NCBI GenBank assembly: GCA_029880855.1
Contig: JAOUNS010000006.1
Span: forward strand, 62,001-126,000
DNA: 64,000 nt
Origin: Gammaproteobacteria bacterium
GTDB taxonomy: Bacteria > Pseudomonadota > Gammaproteobacteria > UBA6429 > Thiohalophilaceae
Reading direction: 5' to 3'
Positions 47,371 to 56,649 of this stretch are shown one piece after another. The notes under the pieces were generated by a model. That model had not been told where the DNA came from and did not search any database. It saw nothing but the letters and a program-made list of their open reading frames with translations. The translations under genes were made by a program, and so were the position numbers. Positions within the stretch are counted from its first letter, which is position 1; each line of letters opens with the position of its first letter.

Positions 47371-47925
47371 ATGCTGGAAGAAAAAAACAAAACATTGTTG
47401 CTCAAACTGGCTGCCGCCTCAGTAAAGTATGGTCTGGATCACCATCAACCCTTGCCCATTAACGTGGATGAATATCCGGATGAACTGCGGCAAAACGGCG
47501 CCGGCTTTGTCACTTTGCAAATTGATAATGAATTGCGCGGTTGTATCGGTACGCTGGAGGCCTATCAACCGCTGGTGGCTGATGTGGTACAAAATGCGTA
47601 TGCGGCAGCATTTCGTGATCCCCGCTTCCCTGCCCTGCGTGCGGATGAATATGCACAGTTGCACTATCACATTTCGGTATTAAATCCACCGCAGCCAATG
47701 GAATTTGCCTCAGAAGCTGATCTGCTGGCTCAATTACGCCCACATATTGATGGCTTGATCCTGAGCGATGCCGGTCGACGAGGCACATTTTTACCATCGG
47801 TATGGGAGAGTCTGCCTCAACCTCGCGATTTTCTTACACACTTGAAGTTAAAAGCCGGTCTCAGCGCCGGTCACTGGTCCGATACCATCCATGTACAGCG
47901 CTACACGGTTGAAGATATCGAATAA
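47371..47925 (+). CDS. amrA: AmmeMemoRadiSam system protein A (AMMECR1 family)
   Basis: A 184-residue AMMECR1-domain protein with the hallmark L-R-G-C-I-G-T-L (near residue 50) and F-R-D-P-R-F-P (near 80). V-W-E-S-L-P-Q-P-R-D-F-L follows. The LRGCIGT loop is the most conserved part and is thought to be functional, but the activity is unknown. The ATG at 47371 is preferred over a TTG six bases upstream. It is co-directional with amrB and probably co-transcribed. Confidence 0.94.
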   Translation: MLEEKNKTLLLKLAAASVKYGLDHHQPLPINVDEYPDELRQNGAGFVTLQIDNELRGCIGTLEAYQPLVADVVQNAYAAAFRDPRFPALRADEYAQLHYHISVLNPPQPMEFASEADLLAQLRPHIDGLILSDAGRRGTFLPSVWESLPQPRDFLTHLKLKAGLSAGHWSDTIHVQRYTVEDIE

Positions 47926-47933
47926 GACGGGTT

Positions 47934-48818
47934 TTATTCCGCCGCTTCCGGCGGTTTCTCCGGCAAACAACTCTCGATAGTCTTGCTGCGGCAAGGTTTG
48001 CCGTCTGTCCAGATGGCGTGTGACATATTCGCGCCGGTGAAATCTACATCCTGCAATTTTGCACCTCGAAAATCGGCGTAGGTCAGATTGGCATCAAGGA
48101 AAGTGACACCTTTCAGCTCCGCCTTGCGATAACTGCCACCCTTGATATTTGAGCGCGCAAAACTGACATTGGTGATGACGGCATGATCAAATTCGATATA
48201 TTGCAGGTTCGCCAGCATAAAGGATGAATTCACCACACGAGCTCCCTGTAAATAGGCTCCCATCAGGTTGGCACGGGTCAGATTGGATAAATTGATCCGC
48301 GCATCAGCCAGATCACAATGACTTAAATCGACACCCTGTGCAAACGGTGCGGTACATTTCTCACTGAAGGGGCTTTTCGATGGTGTTAACAGAATCATCA
48401 GGCTCACCACGACCACCACGGCGCCGACAAAGATCAAACTCGCCTTTGCCCCTCCGGATGTTCCCTGCCAGAAGGTATCAATCAACATTTCACGGGCGGC
48501 TCTGGAGATATAGTGGCTGAGTGTCTCACCCTGGCGCCGATCCGCCGCTTCGCGTTCCTCATCATTGCCATACCGACGTTCACGGCGCCGCTCATCAGCC
48601 CAGCGACGGGCGCTGTTCAAATCCGGAACCGCTTCCAGTTCCTGGCTCAGCTCGTCAATATCGTCGATTGGTTGCCAATCGGCCTGATTGGCACTGGCCT
48701 CATCCGTGACCTGAAACCGGCCCAACACCAGATATTGAACAACCTGGCCGGTGGGGAACGGTCCACTGACTTCACCTTCACGGCGGATATACCAGAGATG
48801 TGGTTGATTGGCTGCCAT
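47934..48818 (-). CDS. Membrane-anchored pentapeptide-repeat protein with GYF-like N-terminus
   Basis: A 294-residue protein. Residues about 8-55 (W-Y-I-R-R-E-G-E-V-S-G-P-F-P and V-T-D-E-A) look like a GYF_2 domain. A charged Arg/Glu-rich linker follows, then a single TM (about 127-146). Pentapeptide repeats lie at about 160-270 (for example A-N-L-M-G, A-Y-L-Q-G, A-D-F-R-G, A-K-L-Q-D). A Cys-containing tail ends the protein (P-C-R-S-K...S-C-L-P). The repeats are probably periplasmic. No function is assigned; it is not a Qnr-type gyrase protector, since those are soluble and consist only of repeats. Confidence 0.72.
   Translation of the reverse strand: MAANQPHLWYIRREGEVSGPFPTGQVVQYLVLGRFQVTDEASANQADWQPIDDIDELSQELEAVPDLNSARRWADERRRERRYGNDEEREAADRRQGETLSHYISRAAREMLIDTFWQGTSGGAKASLIFVGAVVVVVSLMILLTPSKSPFSEKCTAPFAQGVDLSHCDLADARINLSNLTRANLMGAYLQGARVVNSSFMLANLQYIEFDHAVITNVSFARSNIKGGSYRKAELKGVTFLDANLTYADFRGAKLQDVDFTGANMSHAIWTDGKPCRSKTIESCLPEKPPEAAE
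47939..47957 (+). terminator. Possible terminator for amrBA inside the convergent gene end
   Basis: CCGCCG-CTTC-CGGCGG followed by TTTCT, 14 bases after the amrA stop. It overlaps the last codons of the minus-strand pentapeptide gene. The stem is strong but the T-run is short. Confidence 0.35.
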
Positions 48819-48914
48819 AACGCGAATATCGGCCTCCGACCCTATATATATAGATGTTGCATCCGATATTACTCATAACGGCAAAAAGTCTGAGTTCTGA
48901 ATAAATTTTATCCC

Positions 48915-50528
48915 ATGGATCTGAAAAATTTGACCGGCACACGCATTGACAAGGGACTCACCGACAGTGGTGTGGTCAAGCCTTCTGTTGCCTCCAGCGA
49001 CCACCCGCCCGCCACACCGGTCCCGACCCAGCCTGCCCGCAACCTTCAGACCCTGCTCAATACACTGCAACTTGGTAAAGTTTTTGACGTGATCGTCGCC
49101 AAAGTGGAAGGGAATATGATGTTTTTGAGCATACCGGGTGCCCCGGCCGATACCCCCCTGCTGCAGGCCGAACTGGCCACACCGCTGCCGGTTGGGACCC
49201 GTCTGACCCTGCAACTCACCGGAGAAAGTACCAAGCCACAGCTCAAGGTGATAGCCAGTCCCAACAGCCCCCAGGACCCTATTTCCCGGGATTTACGCAG
49301 CAGCCTGCAACAACAGCAATCCCTGCCGCCCCTGCTGGCCAATTTGAATATCGTGGCCAGAAACCCGGCCAGGGTGGCCGCTTTGCCACAGGAAGTGCTG
49401 GAAGTCGGCCGTGAAGTGGTCCGACAACTGCCCGATTCACGCCAGATCAGCCAACCCCAGGGACTGAAACATGCCCTGCAACAGGCCGGTCCCTTTCTGG
49501 AAAATGCCCTGCTTAACAACACCGTGGCCACCGGTTCCAGACCGGAATTACGCCAACCCCTGCTCCCGCCGGGTCTCGCCAACCCCTTACCCGGCAACCT
49601 CTCTGCCCCGGCCGGGAAACCACCACTGCCTTTTGACAACGATGATGGAATACCGGTGGTTAAAGAGCCGCCTCCAACAGTCGCGCAAGCGATGCAGACG
49701 GTGGTTCAGGCCATGCAACGCCAACCCGTGCAGGATGTACGCGCCAATCTGTTGCGACTGGCTTTGTTACTGCGCATGTTCAATGACCAGAACCAATCGG
49801 CACAGAAAGCGCTCACCGAACAGGCAAACCAGTCCTTATTAAAAGAAGCGGCACAACCACCAGCGAAGACGACTCCGGGTTTATCACCATTGGCGGATAC
49901 AACGACGGGGGCAACGAAATCCACGACAGGGTCCGCGCTTTCACAACCGAACGCCGTACGCACGGCCAATCCCGAATACAGCACCGCCGTACGCAGTCAA
50001 ACCCCGCAGCCTCAGGCGCAGGCCGGTAACGCCAGTCTGATTAACCTGTTACAGCAGGACACAGCGATTGAAGAACTACTGGGTCAGGTGGAAGGCGTGC
50101 TGGCGCGGATTCATGTTCAGCAATTACAAACGGTCGCTGCCGAACAACAACACCGTCCCACCTGGGTGATCGAGCTGCCGGTACGCACCGAACAGGGAAT
50201 TGATCTGTTTGATCTGCGTATCCAGCGTGAACATCAGAATCATGCCAACGATGATCCCAAAGCGCCCTGGACCGTCACCCTGGCCTTTGATCTGGATCGT
50301 ATGGGACCGGTGCGCGTACAGGTAACCTTATATGGCGAAGATCGCATCAGTGCGAACATCTGGGCGGAACAACGGGCCACCAGTATTCTGTTCAATCACT
50401 ATCTTGATTCACTCAAGAGTCGTTTAAAACAGGTTGGGCTGGAAGTGGGACAGATCAACTGCCGTTGCGGCAAACCCGATCAACCGGCGGCCGGTCATGA
50501 ACCCCGTCTGGTGGATGAAAAAGTATGA
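48915..50528 (+). CDS. FliK-like protein (flagellar hook-length control family)
   Basis: A 537-residue protein with a low-complexity middle rich in Pro, Gln, Thr and Ala (about 120-370). A C-terminal domain (about 400-515) resembles the FliK/Flg_hook C-terminal domain ([11 protein letters not shown]...[15 protein letters not shown], then [10 protein letters not shown]). FliK proteins measure hook length and switch export specificity through FlhB. Here the gene is not in a flagellar structural cluster, but overlaps by 4 bases an FlhB C-terminal-like gene, which supports a shared role. Confidence 0.78.
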   Translation: MDLKNLTGTRIDKGLTDSGVVKPSVASSDHPPATPVPTQPARNLQTLLNTLQLGKVFDVIVAKVEGNMMFLSIPGAPADTPLLQAELATPLPVGTRLTLQLTGESTKPQLKVIASPNSPQDPISRDLRSSLQQQQSLPPLLANLNIVARNPARVAALPQEVLEVGREVVRQLPDSRQISQPQGLKHALQQAGPFLENALLNNTVATGSRPELRQPLLPPGLANPLPGNLSAPAGKPPLPFDNDDGIPVVKEPPPTVAQAMQTVVQAMQRQPVQDVRANLLRLALLLRMFNDQNQSAQKALTEQANQSLLKEAAQPPAKTTPGLSPLADTTTGATKSTTGSALSQPNAVRTANPEYSTAVRSQTPQPQAQAGNASLINLLQQDTAIEELLGQVEGVLARIHVQQLQTVAAEQQHRPTWVIELPVRTEQGIDLFDLRIQREHQNHANDDPKAPWTVTLAFDLDRMGPVRVQVTLYGEDRISANIWAEQRATSILFNHYLDSLKSRLKQVGLEVGQINCRCGKPDQPAAGHEPRLVDEKV

Positions 50529-50818
50529 GTGAAAATAACGAACTTGCCCATTCCACTATTGCCGTTGCCCTGCACTACGACGAAGTCAACGCACCCCGTG
50601 TTACCGCCAAGGGTCGCGGCACCACCGCCGAACAGATCCTGGCCATTGCCAAAGCACACAACATCCCGCTGGAAGAAAATCCTGCGCTGGTCGGTGTGTT
50701 ATCGGAACTGGAACTGGGCACCGAAATTCCTGAAGCTCTGTATCTTGCCGTCGCTGAGGTAATTGCCTTTGCCTATATGGTGAGGGGCCGGTTCCCGAAG
50801 AACTGGAAACCGGAGTAA
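50525..50818 (+). CDS. FlhB C-terminal-domain protein (FhlB-like)
   Basis: A 97-residue protein matching the cytoplasmic domain of FlhB after the autocleavage site: [34 protein letters not shown] and [18 protein letters not shown]. The N-P-T-H cleavage motif is absent and there are no membrane helices. Such stand-alone proteins can partly replace the FlhB tail. Its coupling to the FliK-like gene (ATGA overlap) mirrors the FliK-FlhB interaction. Confidence 0.85.
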   Translation: MSENNELAHSTIAVALHYDEVNAPRVTAKGRGTTAEQILAIAKAHNIPLEENPALVGVLSELELGTEIPEALYLAVAEVIAFAYMVRGRFPKNWKPE

Positions 50819-50868
50819 AAACAATATGCCGTGGTTAAAGCACATTGCCACGCTGTTCACTATGAGAA

Positions 50869-52050
50869 CTATTTTTTGGCTTTTTTTACTTCCACGTCAT
50901 ACCCCTTCAATACACCATATGGTTCGTCCAGAGGATTTGTTTCATTCCCTTTGCCGACCAGCAACGCTCTTGATGTTATAACATTGCTATAGTTGACGAT
51001 GGGCATACACGCAACCTGCTTGCCTGATTTATCCTTCCTATGTTCGTACCCGCCAAATATATTGAGCTTCACACACACATCAGCATCAAACCCCATCACA
51101 ATAACATTGTCATGCTGAGACATAAACAGATCAAACTCCGGTTCATGCCCTCCCATATGCCCAAGGTCGACCCGAATATTTGTCAACTTCTGCATATTTA
51201 TACAGTCAGCCAGTTCATCCCATAACATATGCCCACCTACCTGCAGGTTTAGAATATCCAGACCCTTATCAGTTGCCAGGGAAAGCACAGATTTCATATG
51301 TTCTTTAATAGAAACACCATCTACCAATGCATCAGCACCACTCTTCTTGTCACCCATATGAATAATTGCAACACCCGGCTTGTCTCCATCATCTACAGCT
51401 GAATATATATACTCTTCCACACTCATATTAAGCAATTTACTTTGGGCGTCAATGTATTCATTTTTATCCTGTTCCTTGTCCCTGGGAATAAATTGAACAA
51501 CCTGATCCAGGTCTGCCGTTCCGACATTGATCTTGGGATCCAATATATCATTCACACTCATTTCGGATAGTGTTCTGGCTATTTCTTTAACAGGTGCATA
51601 TGTATCACCCAAGGCATTGATCGCACTCAAACTCTTCTGCTTCTTCAACAATTCGTGTTTGTTTTGAACATCTTCATCCTTGCTTTTGTATTTATTAAAC
51701 CCGACTGGTGCTTTTTTCATGATATAAATAGCGGCTTCGGAATACTTTATCGGCACTTCGCATCCCATCCAGTCATCATGCAAAATTGGATATGTTGCCT
51801 TGAGATACCAAAGCGCATTCAGGTATTTCAATTTCTTTTTATCAGGCATGGACTTGACAGCTTCAATCACCGCATTTTCATTTTTATCAGGCGCACTCAA
51901 TAGTGGCAACAAAGTCTTCAACGAACTGCTTTTATCAGGAGTTTTTTTATTTGCCATGACACATCTCAGAATAAAACTGTCATAGTTTTTATAATACGGC
52001 GAATTATCCTTATTCTTGGCAGCGGTCATTACATTTGCTGGTACAGACAT
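50869..52050 (-). CDS. Unknown protein with isochorismatase-like (cysteine hydrolase) C-terminal features
   Basis: A 393-residue cytoplasmic protein, no signal or TM. Residues 1 to about 220 are helical, Lys-rich and without recognised domain. From about 225 the pattern changes: V-A-I-I-H-M-G-D-K (227-235), then a long helix, then V-I-V-M-G-F-D-A-D-V-C-V (316-327). The last resembles the nucleophile strand of isochorismatase-type cysteine hydrolases (G-x-x-T-D-x-C-V), with Cys326 as the candidate. The first Asp of the triad is not in its usual place. The gene is visibly more AT-rich than its neighbours. GGAGAGAG supports the ATG. It is divergent from the 1380-residue gene. Confidence 0.6.
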   Translation of the reverse strand: MSVPANVMTAAKNKDNSPYYKNYDSFILRCVMANKKTPDKSSSLKTLLPLLSAPDKNENAVIEAVKSMPDKKKLKYLNALWYLKATYPILHDDWMGCEVPIKYSEAAIYIMKKAPVGFNKYKSKDEDVQNKHELLKKQKSLSAINALGDTYAPVKEIARTLSEMSVNDILDPKINVGTADLDQVVQFIPRDKEQDKNEYIDAQSKLLNMSVEEYIYSAVDDGDKPGVAIIHMGDKKSGADALVDGVSIKEHMKSVLSLATDKGLDILNLQVGGHMLWDELADCINMQKLTNIRVDLGHMGGHEPEFDLFMSQHDNVIVMGFDADVCVKLNIFGGYEHRKDKSGKQVACMPIVNYSNVITSRALLVGKGNETNPLDEPYGVLKGYDVEVKKAKK

Positions 52051-52493
52051 CGTCTCTCTCCTTGGATGATAAGTCGACTCGGCTTAATCGCCGAATTTAT
52101 ATATACGTTCATATAGTAAAGCTGTTATATACCTGAAATACTGAATTGACAGGGGTGGTTTTATACTAAGCATTAACGGCGCTATGAACAGTAGTCTTTA
52201 GTCTCTTCTGGCATATTGCGGGATGAGCAACAGGATTTTGCCGCTCTTTTCTGACAGACAAATTCTCAAAATAAACAATACTCTGGTCCTCTTCATACGG
52301 TATTCCCTGTCGACTGTAGCTACTGTAACCATCAAGTTAGTGAGCTTTCCCGTTAAAGAAAATATACCGCAGGACGATGAGATAACAGCTATAGGTTGGC
52401 TATGCGCTCTCGTCATCCTCAGCCGGCACACCAAATAAATTTACCGCTTATAGCACCACAAACAAACGGTACCAAGACAGGGAAGCAACTGAT
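52051..52493. other. 443-bp intergenic region between two divergent unknown genes
   Basis: AT-rich near 52080-52170 (runs such as ATTTATATATACG), with a small dyad CGGC-TTAATC-GCCG near 52080. The short open frames here (52223-52438 plus, 52198-52434 minus) overlap each other, lack ribosome binding sites and show no recognisable composition. I expect promoters for both genes but can name no convincing -35/-10 pair. Confidence 0.5.
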
Positions 52494-55400
52494 ATGACTG
52501 AAGCAAATCCGCTTTTAACAAGCACAATTTCCTCGGCGAAATCCATTAATTTCAGGGAACTAATGGAAACACTGAATCCCGGTCTCGAAGCCGGGATCAA
52601 TATCGGGGTCGGCAGTCTCACCGAGGCCTTTGACGAATTTCTGGATAAATTCTACTTCTGGCAAGGCAAAACCATCAAGCTCGATAATGTGCAAATGGGT
52701 GTTGATGAGTCCGGTCGCAGCCTGAGCTTTAGCGGCACGGCTTCTTACCTGAATATTCCCAACATGCCTGTCTCCGCATTGTTTACTACCGATGATGCCG
52801 GGCAGGTACAAGCGACCCTTAAATACAGCCTGATTAGCGAGGAACAAACAGCCTCATACTGGTGTTTTTCAAAATCCTTCCCCGACCTGCCTGCAGAATT
52901 CGACTACAGTGATGGCTCACATTTTAATGATATGCCTGCATTGGATAGACTGTTGTTTTACAAGGCCCATGTCATCGTTACCACTCATGCTCAGCAGGAA
53001 GGTGAATACCAGATCGAATTACAGGAAGGAATCAACTTCATCGGTGACATGAAACCCCTGGGCGCACTGGGTATCCTGGAAAATATTCTGCAACCGGTAC
53101 CGGAGTTGACCATCTTCGGTCAACTCCACATACCCAAAGATTATAGCCAGGTGTTTCTGCCCCGGGCGTTGCAGGACCTGACGGCGGCAAGGGTCTACCC
53201 GTGGGAAGTGGCCGAAGAATTGCCCGGTATCCATCTGCAGGCTCGCCTGAATACGGAATTTACAGCCGGGAACGTAAAATTCCGGGATGCTGTATTCCGT
53301 ATCTATTCACCATTAACAAGCGACTGGCTGACAAAAGGGGATATCTATCGGCCTGTCAATGCACTGACCGCCGGCCTCAATATCCCGTCAGCGGATATCA
53401 GCGTCGATGCGATAGCGTTTATAGAGAAAGGCCTGAATACCATCTCGGTGGAAACCCGTTTTGAGGGTGTTTCCCTGGGTAATCTTGCCCGATTGGCAGA
53501 CCTGACGGGGAGTGAATCTCTCACGGCTCAACTCCCCGATACCATAGTCGACGCAGTGGAAAAACTGGAGCGACTGGAGTTGATGGATCTGGCCTTTAGC
53601 ATCGTCTGGGGCAAACAGGGAATCTATCCCAGCTATGCCTCTATACAAATCGGCATGCCTGATCTCAACTGGCGGGTGTGGGGTGACCACCTGGCGGTAA
53701 ACAGTATCGGCTGCCGTTTTTCAATCAGCGATCCCCTTACCGAACCGGAGTTCGATATTAACTTGTGGGGTAAAACCGAAATTGAGGGAGTACCGGTTAC
53801 CATCAAGACCGCCTCGCGCAACGGCTTCGTGCTCATGGCCATGCTGGAAGAGAAACAGACCATCCCGCTAAAGCAGTTAATTGAAAGCCACCTGCCACAA
53901 GTACCGCCTCCGGCCAACCTGACTGTTAATAATCTGTTCGTGGCGATTGCACCCAAACAGTTTTATATGATGAGCTGCGCCCTGGCGGAAAAACCGGCCG
54001 GCTGGAAGATCAAACTTGGTCCGACTGAACTGTCCTTCAGTAACCTGCGTATGGACCTCACCAAGTTTCATGGTGGTGATACCAGCGGTCAAATCCGCGG
54101 TGAGATTGCCTTCGACAGGAACATCACTCTCAATGCTGTCTACACCATGCCGGGTGACTTTGTCGTACAAACCGAGATTAAGGAGATCAGTTTTCAGCAA
54201 CTGACGAAAAAATTCAGTGATACACCGTTGGCCCTGCCGAGTGATTTTGATCTCACACTGAAGAATTCCTCCATCCTGATCAAAAAGGATAACAGCGGCT
54301 ATCTATTCCAGACGGCAACCACCATCGACAAGTTCGGCATCGTCGCCTTTGAGGCGCGCAAGGTAAACGGACAAAAGTTCGGCGTGGCGGCCGGTGTGAG
54401 TCTCACGGCCAGGCCATCACAGTTGCCCGGTCTCGGTGCGTTAAAGCCATTGGAAAAGGTTGTCGCCCTGCAGGACCTGCTGTTGATCGTGGCAAGCTAT
54501 GACGCCAATGATTTTCGTTTTCCCGATATGGCGGCCTTTAGCAACCCGGCCCTCACCAATCACAACATGCCCATGCCGAAACAGGCCAATGGCATACAGG
54601 CCGGCCTGAATCTCTATGCCAAATGGAAGATCAACAACAGCGATAAACAGCAAAAGTTATTGCAAACCCTGCTCGGTTTGAATCCCGAAATGGCGATCAC
54701 CCTGCAGGTGGGTAAACAACCGCAAAATGATTCACGGTTGTTTGTCAGTCACAGCACACGAATAGATGGCAAATGGCCGTTGAACTGTCAATTTGGTTTT
54801 GCCATGAACAAGGGCACGCCGGAAATTTTCCTGGCTGGTCAACTACTGGTCAATATCCAGAAAAAACCCTGTCGTTTTGATATTGCCATGAGTATGGTGA
54901 AAAGCGGCGCCTTCTTCGCCGGCACCATGCAGGGCACCATCAAGGTCGAAAGCATTCAGTTGAGTAATCTGGCCCTGGTCGTGGGGATCAATTGGGGCGG
55001 CATACCCAGCCTTGGCGTAGCGGCTTCCATCAACAGCAAGGCCTTCAGCAGTTCCGTGGCCTTCTTTTTCGACTCCACGGATCCTTCACGCAGTATCCTG
55101 GCCGGTTCGGTGAGCGATCTCAGTCTGCAGGATATCGCCACTACCATCGCCGGCAGCAAGAGCCTGCCCAAAGAACTGACCTCCGTGCTGGGCAAGTTTA
55201 AAATCCAGGGCAGATTGTTGTTCAAGATGCCGGCCCGAGTTGCTGCCTTGCTGGACGCCAGCGATATCGCCGCTGTCTCGCAGGCCTTTAATCAACATGG
55301 CAAGACCCGTATCCCGTCAGACGTGAATCGCATCCTGCTGGTGATCAACCAGCCGGGCAACTTATGGCATATCACCGACATGCAAAATGAGATGCGCAAC

Positions 55401-56636
55401 TACCAGGTGAGAAAGGATCAAAAAACCGGTCAGTTGTTTGTCTATGTGAACTCACAACTCTATTGTGCCCCGCAACACTCGCAGATCGGCACACTGGAAT
55501 TCCAGCAGGGTTTTTATCTCAACGGCACACTGAACATCCTTGGACTGCAATCCACCACCACCGTCGAGGTCAGCACCAACAAGGGTATCGCCTTTGAGTC
55601 ATATCTCAACAAGCCGCTGGTATTGGGCAATGAAAACGTCTTCAAACTGAGTGACATGAAAGGCAAGAATGGGCCGCGTGTATCCATGTCGACCTTCAGT
55701 CAACCCAACAAAGCAGAACAGATGTTCCGCAAACCCCACCTCTATATGGATGGACAGGTCAGGTTGTTGGGCCTGAAAAGTGAATGTCTGGTACAAATTA
55801 CACAAAACGGTGCAATCTTCCACTTTGCACAAAATGCACAGGCAAAGTTCAGTATCCCGGCTTTCTCCGGCAAGAGTCTGTTTGCCTTTAGCGTGGACGG
55901 TAAAATTGATGCCAAACAAGGCGCCGATATCACCACCGCGGTCAAACTGGAGTTACAAGGCAAGATATCTCCCGGCAAGCTGGTGAAGATGCCCAAGGGC
56001 ACGCCACTCACCGCTATCAATAAAATGGGCAGTATTACGCTGCGTGAAAAGCTGGCCGGCAGTGTCCGCATCAAGGTCACCGGCAAACAGATCTCCGCCA
56101 GTTTCACCACCAGGGTAAAACTGGAGGGATTGCCGGCAATAAAAATCAATACAAAACTCAATGTCAAAACCGGTCAATTGATCGACCTGGGTGAAATCGT
56201 CTGTAAAGAGATCGAAAAAGAGGTGAAGAAGATTGTCACCGATGTCACCAAATGGGCAAAATGGGCCGAGCAAGGCATCATTCAAGGCGTCAAGGGTGTG
56301 GAACAGGTCGGTGAAGTCATGGTCGATGTGTTCGGCAAATCGCCCGAGGCCGCCGTCAAGGCCCTCAAGGATATTGGTAAAGGGGTTGAAGATGTGGGCA
56401 AGGTGTTAAACAAGGTCTACAAGGTCAATCCGAAAGATGCCGAGAAATTCCTCCGCAAAAGTTTCAAGATCAGCGACAAGGATCTGAAGAAAGTTTTGAA
56501 AGGTGCCGGTTACGCCGCCAGGGAAGTGGATAAATTCTTCGACGATGCGGGCAAGGAAATCGGCAAGGGCGCAAAAAAGGTCGGTAAGGAGATCAGCAAG
56601 GGTGCGAAAAAAGTCGGTAAATTCTTTGGTTTATAA
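52494..56636 (+). CDS. Giant (1380-residue) strand-rich protein of unknown family with amphipathic lysine-rich tail
   Basis: No signal peptide and no clear TM segment. Residues about 30-1200 alternate short hydrophobic and polar residues in a way that suggests many beta strands in repeated units, for example W-K-I-K-L-G-P-T-E-L-S-F-S-N-L and C-R-F-D-I-A-M-S-M-V. Phrases such as L-P-G-L-G-A-L-K-P-L-E-K and L-Q-D-L-L-L-I-V-A-S-Y recur in form. From about 1215 the chain becomes helical, with V-G-K, I-G-K-G and V-x-K-V-x-K units. It ends in two 11-residue repeats, G-K-E-I-(G/S)-K-G-A-K-K-V, then G-K-F-F-G-L. AGGGAAG precedes the ATG. I do not recognise the family. A lipid-contacting, self-assembling or toxin-like role is speculation. 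Confidence 0.75.
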   Translation: MTEANPLLTSTISSAKSINFRELMETLNPGLEAGINIGVGSLTEAFDEFLDKFYFWQGKTIKLDNVQMGVDESGRSLSFSGTASYLNIPNMPVSALFTTDDAGQVQATLKYSLISEEQTASYWCFSKSFPDLPAEFDYSDGSHFNDMPALDRLLFYKAHVIVTTHAQQEGEYQIELQEGINFIGDMKPLGALGILENILQPVPELTIFGQLHIPKDYSQVFLPRALQDLTAARVYPWEVAEELPGIHLQARLNTEFTAGNVKFRDAVFRIYSPLTSDWLTKGDIYRPVNALTAGLNIPSADISVDAIAFIEKGLNTISVETRFEGVSLGNLARLADLTGSESLTAQLPDTIVDAVEKLERLELMDLAFSIVWGKQGIYPSYASIQIGMPDLNWRVWGDHLAVNSIGCRFSISDPLTEPEFDINLWGKTEIEGVPVTIKTASRNGFVLMAMLEEKQTIPLKQLIESHLPQVPPPANLTVNNLFVAIAPKQFYMMSCALAEKPAGWKIKLGPTELSFSNLRMDLTKFHGGDTSGQIRGEIAFDRNITLNAVYTMPGDFVVQTEIKEISFQQLTKKFSDTPLALPSDFDLTLKNSSILIKKDNSGYLFQTATTIDKFGIVAFEARKVNGQKFGVAAGVSLTARPSQLPGLGALKPLEKVVALQDLLLIVASYDANDFRFPDMAAFSNPALTNHNMPMPKQANGIQAGLNLYAKWKINNSDKQQKLLQTLLGLNPEMAITLQVGKQPQNDSRLFVSHSTRIDGKWPLNCQFGFAMNKGTPEIFLAGQLLVNIQKKPCRFDIAMSMVKSGAFFAGTMQGTIKVESIQLSNLALVVGINWGGIPSLGVAASINSKAFSSSVAFFFDSTDPSRSILAGSVSDLSLQDIATTIAGSKSLPKELTSVLGKFKIQGRLLFKMPARVAALLDASDIAAVSQAFNQHGKTRIPSDVNRILLVINQPGNLWHITDMQNEMRNYQVRKDQKTGQLFVYVNSQLYCAPQHSQIGTLEFQQGFYLNGTLNILGLQSTTTVEVSTNKGIAFESYLNKPLVLGNENVFKLSDMKGKNGPRVSMSTFSQPNKAEQMFRKPHLYMDGQVRLLGLKSECLVQITQNGAIFHFAQNAQAKFSIPAFSGKSLFAFSVDGKIDAKQGADITTAVKLELQGKISPGKLVKMPKGTPLTAINKMGSITLREKLAGSVRIKVTGKQISASFTTRVKLEGLPAIKINTKLNVKTGQLIDLGEIVCKEIEKEVKKIVTDVTKWAKWAEQGIIQGVKGVEQVGEVMVDVFGKSPEAAVKALKDIGKGVEDVGKVLNKVYKVNPKDAEKFLRKSFKISDKDLKKVLKGAGYAAREVDKFFDDAGKEIGKGAKKVGKEISKGAKKVGKFFGL
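56550..56615 (+). repeat. Two tandem 33-bp repeats coding 11-residue units
   Basis: 56550-56582 and 56583-56615 encode G-K-E-I-G-K-G-A-K-K-V and G-K-E-I-S-K-G-A-K-K-V. Differences are mostly synonymous third-position changes, so the protein repeat is being kept. An 11-residue period is that of amphipathic lipid-surface helices such as those of synuclein or apolipoproteins. Confidence 0.85.
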
Positions 56637-56649
56637 ACGGCATTGCCGT

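Noticed and set aside
47934-48818. Pentapeptide-repeat protein as a Qnr-type quinolone protection protein
   Set aside because: It is membrane anchored, has a GYF-like N-terminus and only a short block of repeats; it is also far from gyrA.
52146-52167. TTGACA plus TATACT as a promoter for the giant gene
   Set aside because: The spacer is only 10 bases, too short for a sigma-70 promoter.
52223-52438. 71-residue plus-strand frame upstream of the giant gene
   Set aside because: No ribosome binding site, no recognisable pattern, and an overlapping minus-strand frame of equal length exists; both look like chance.
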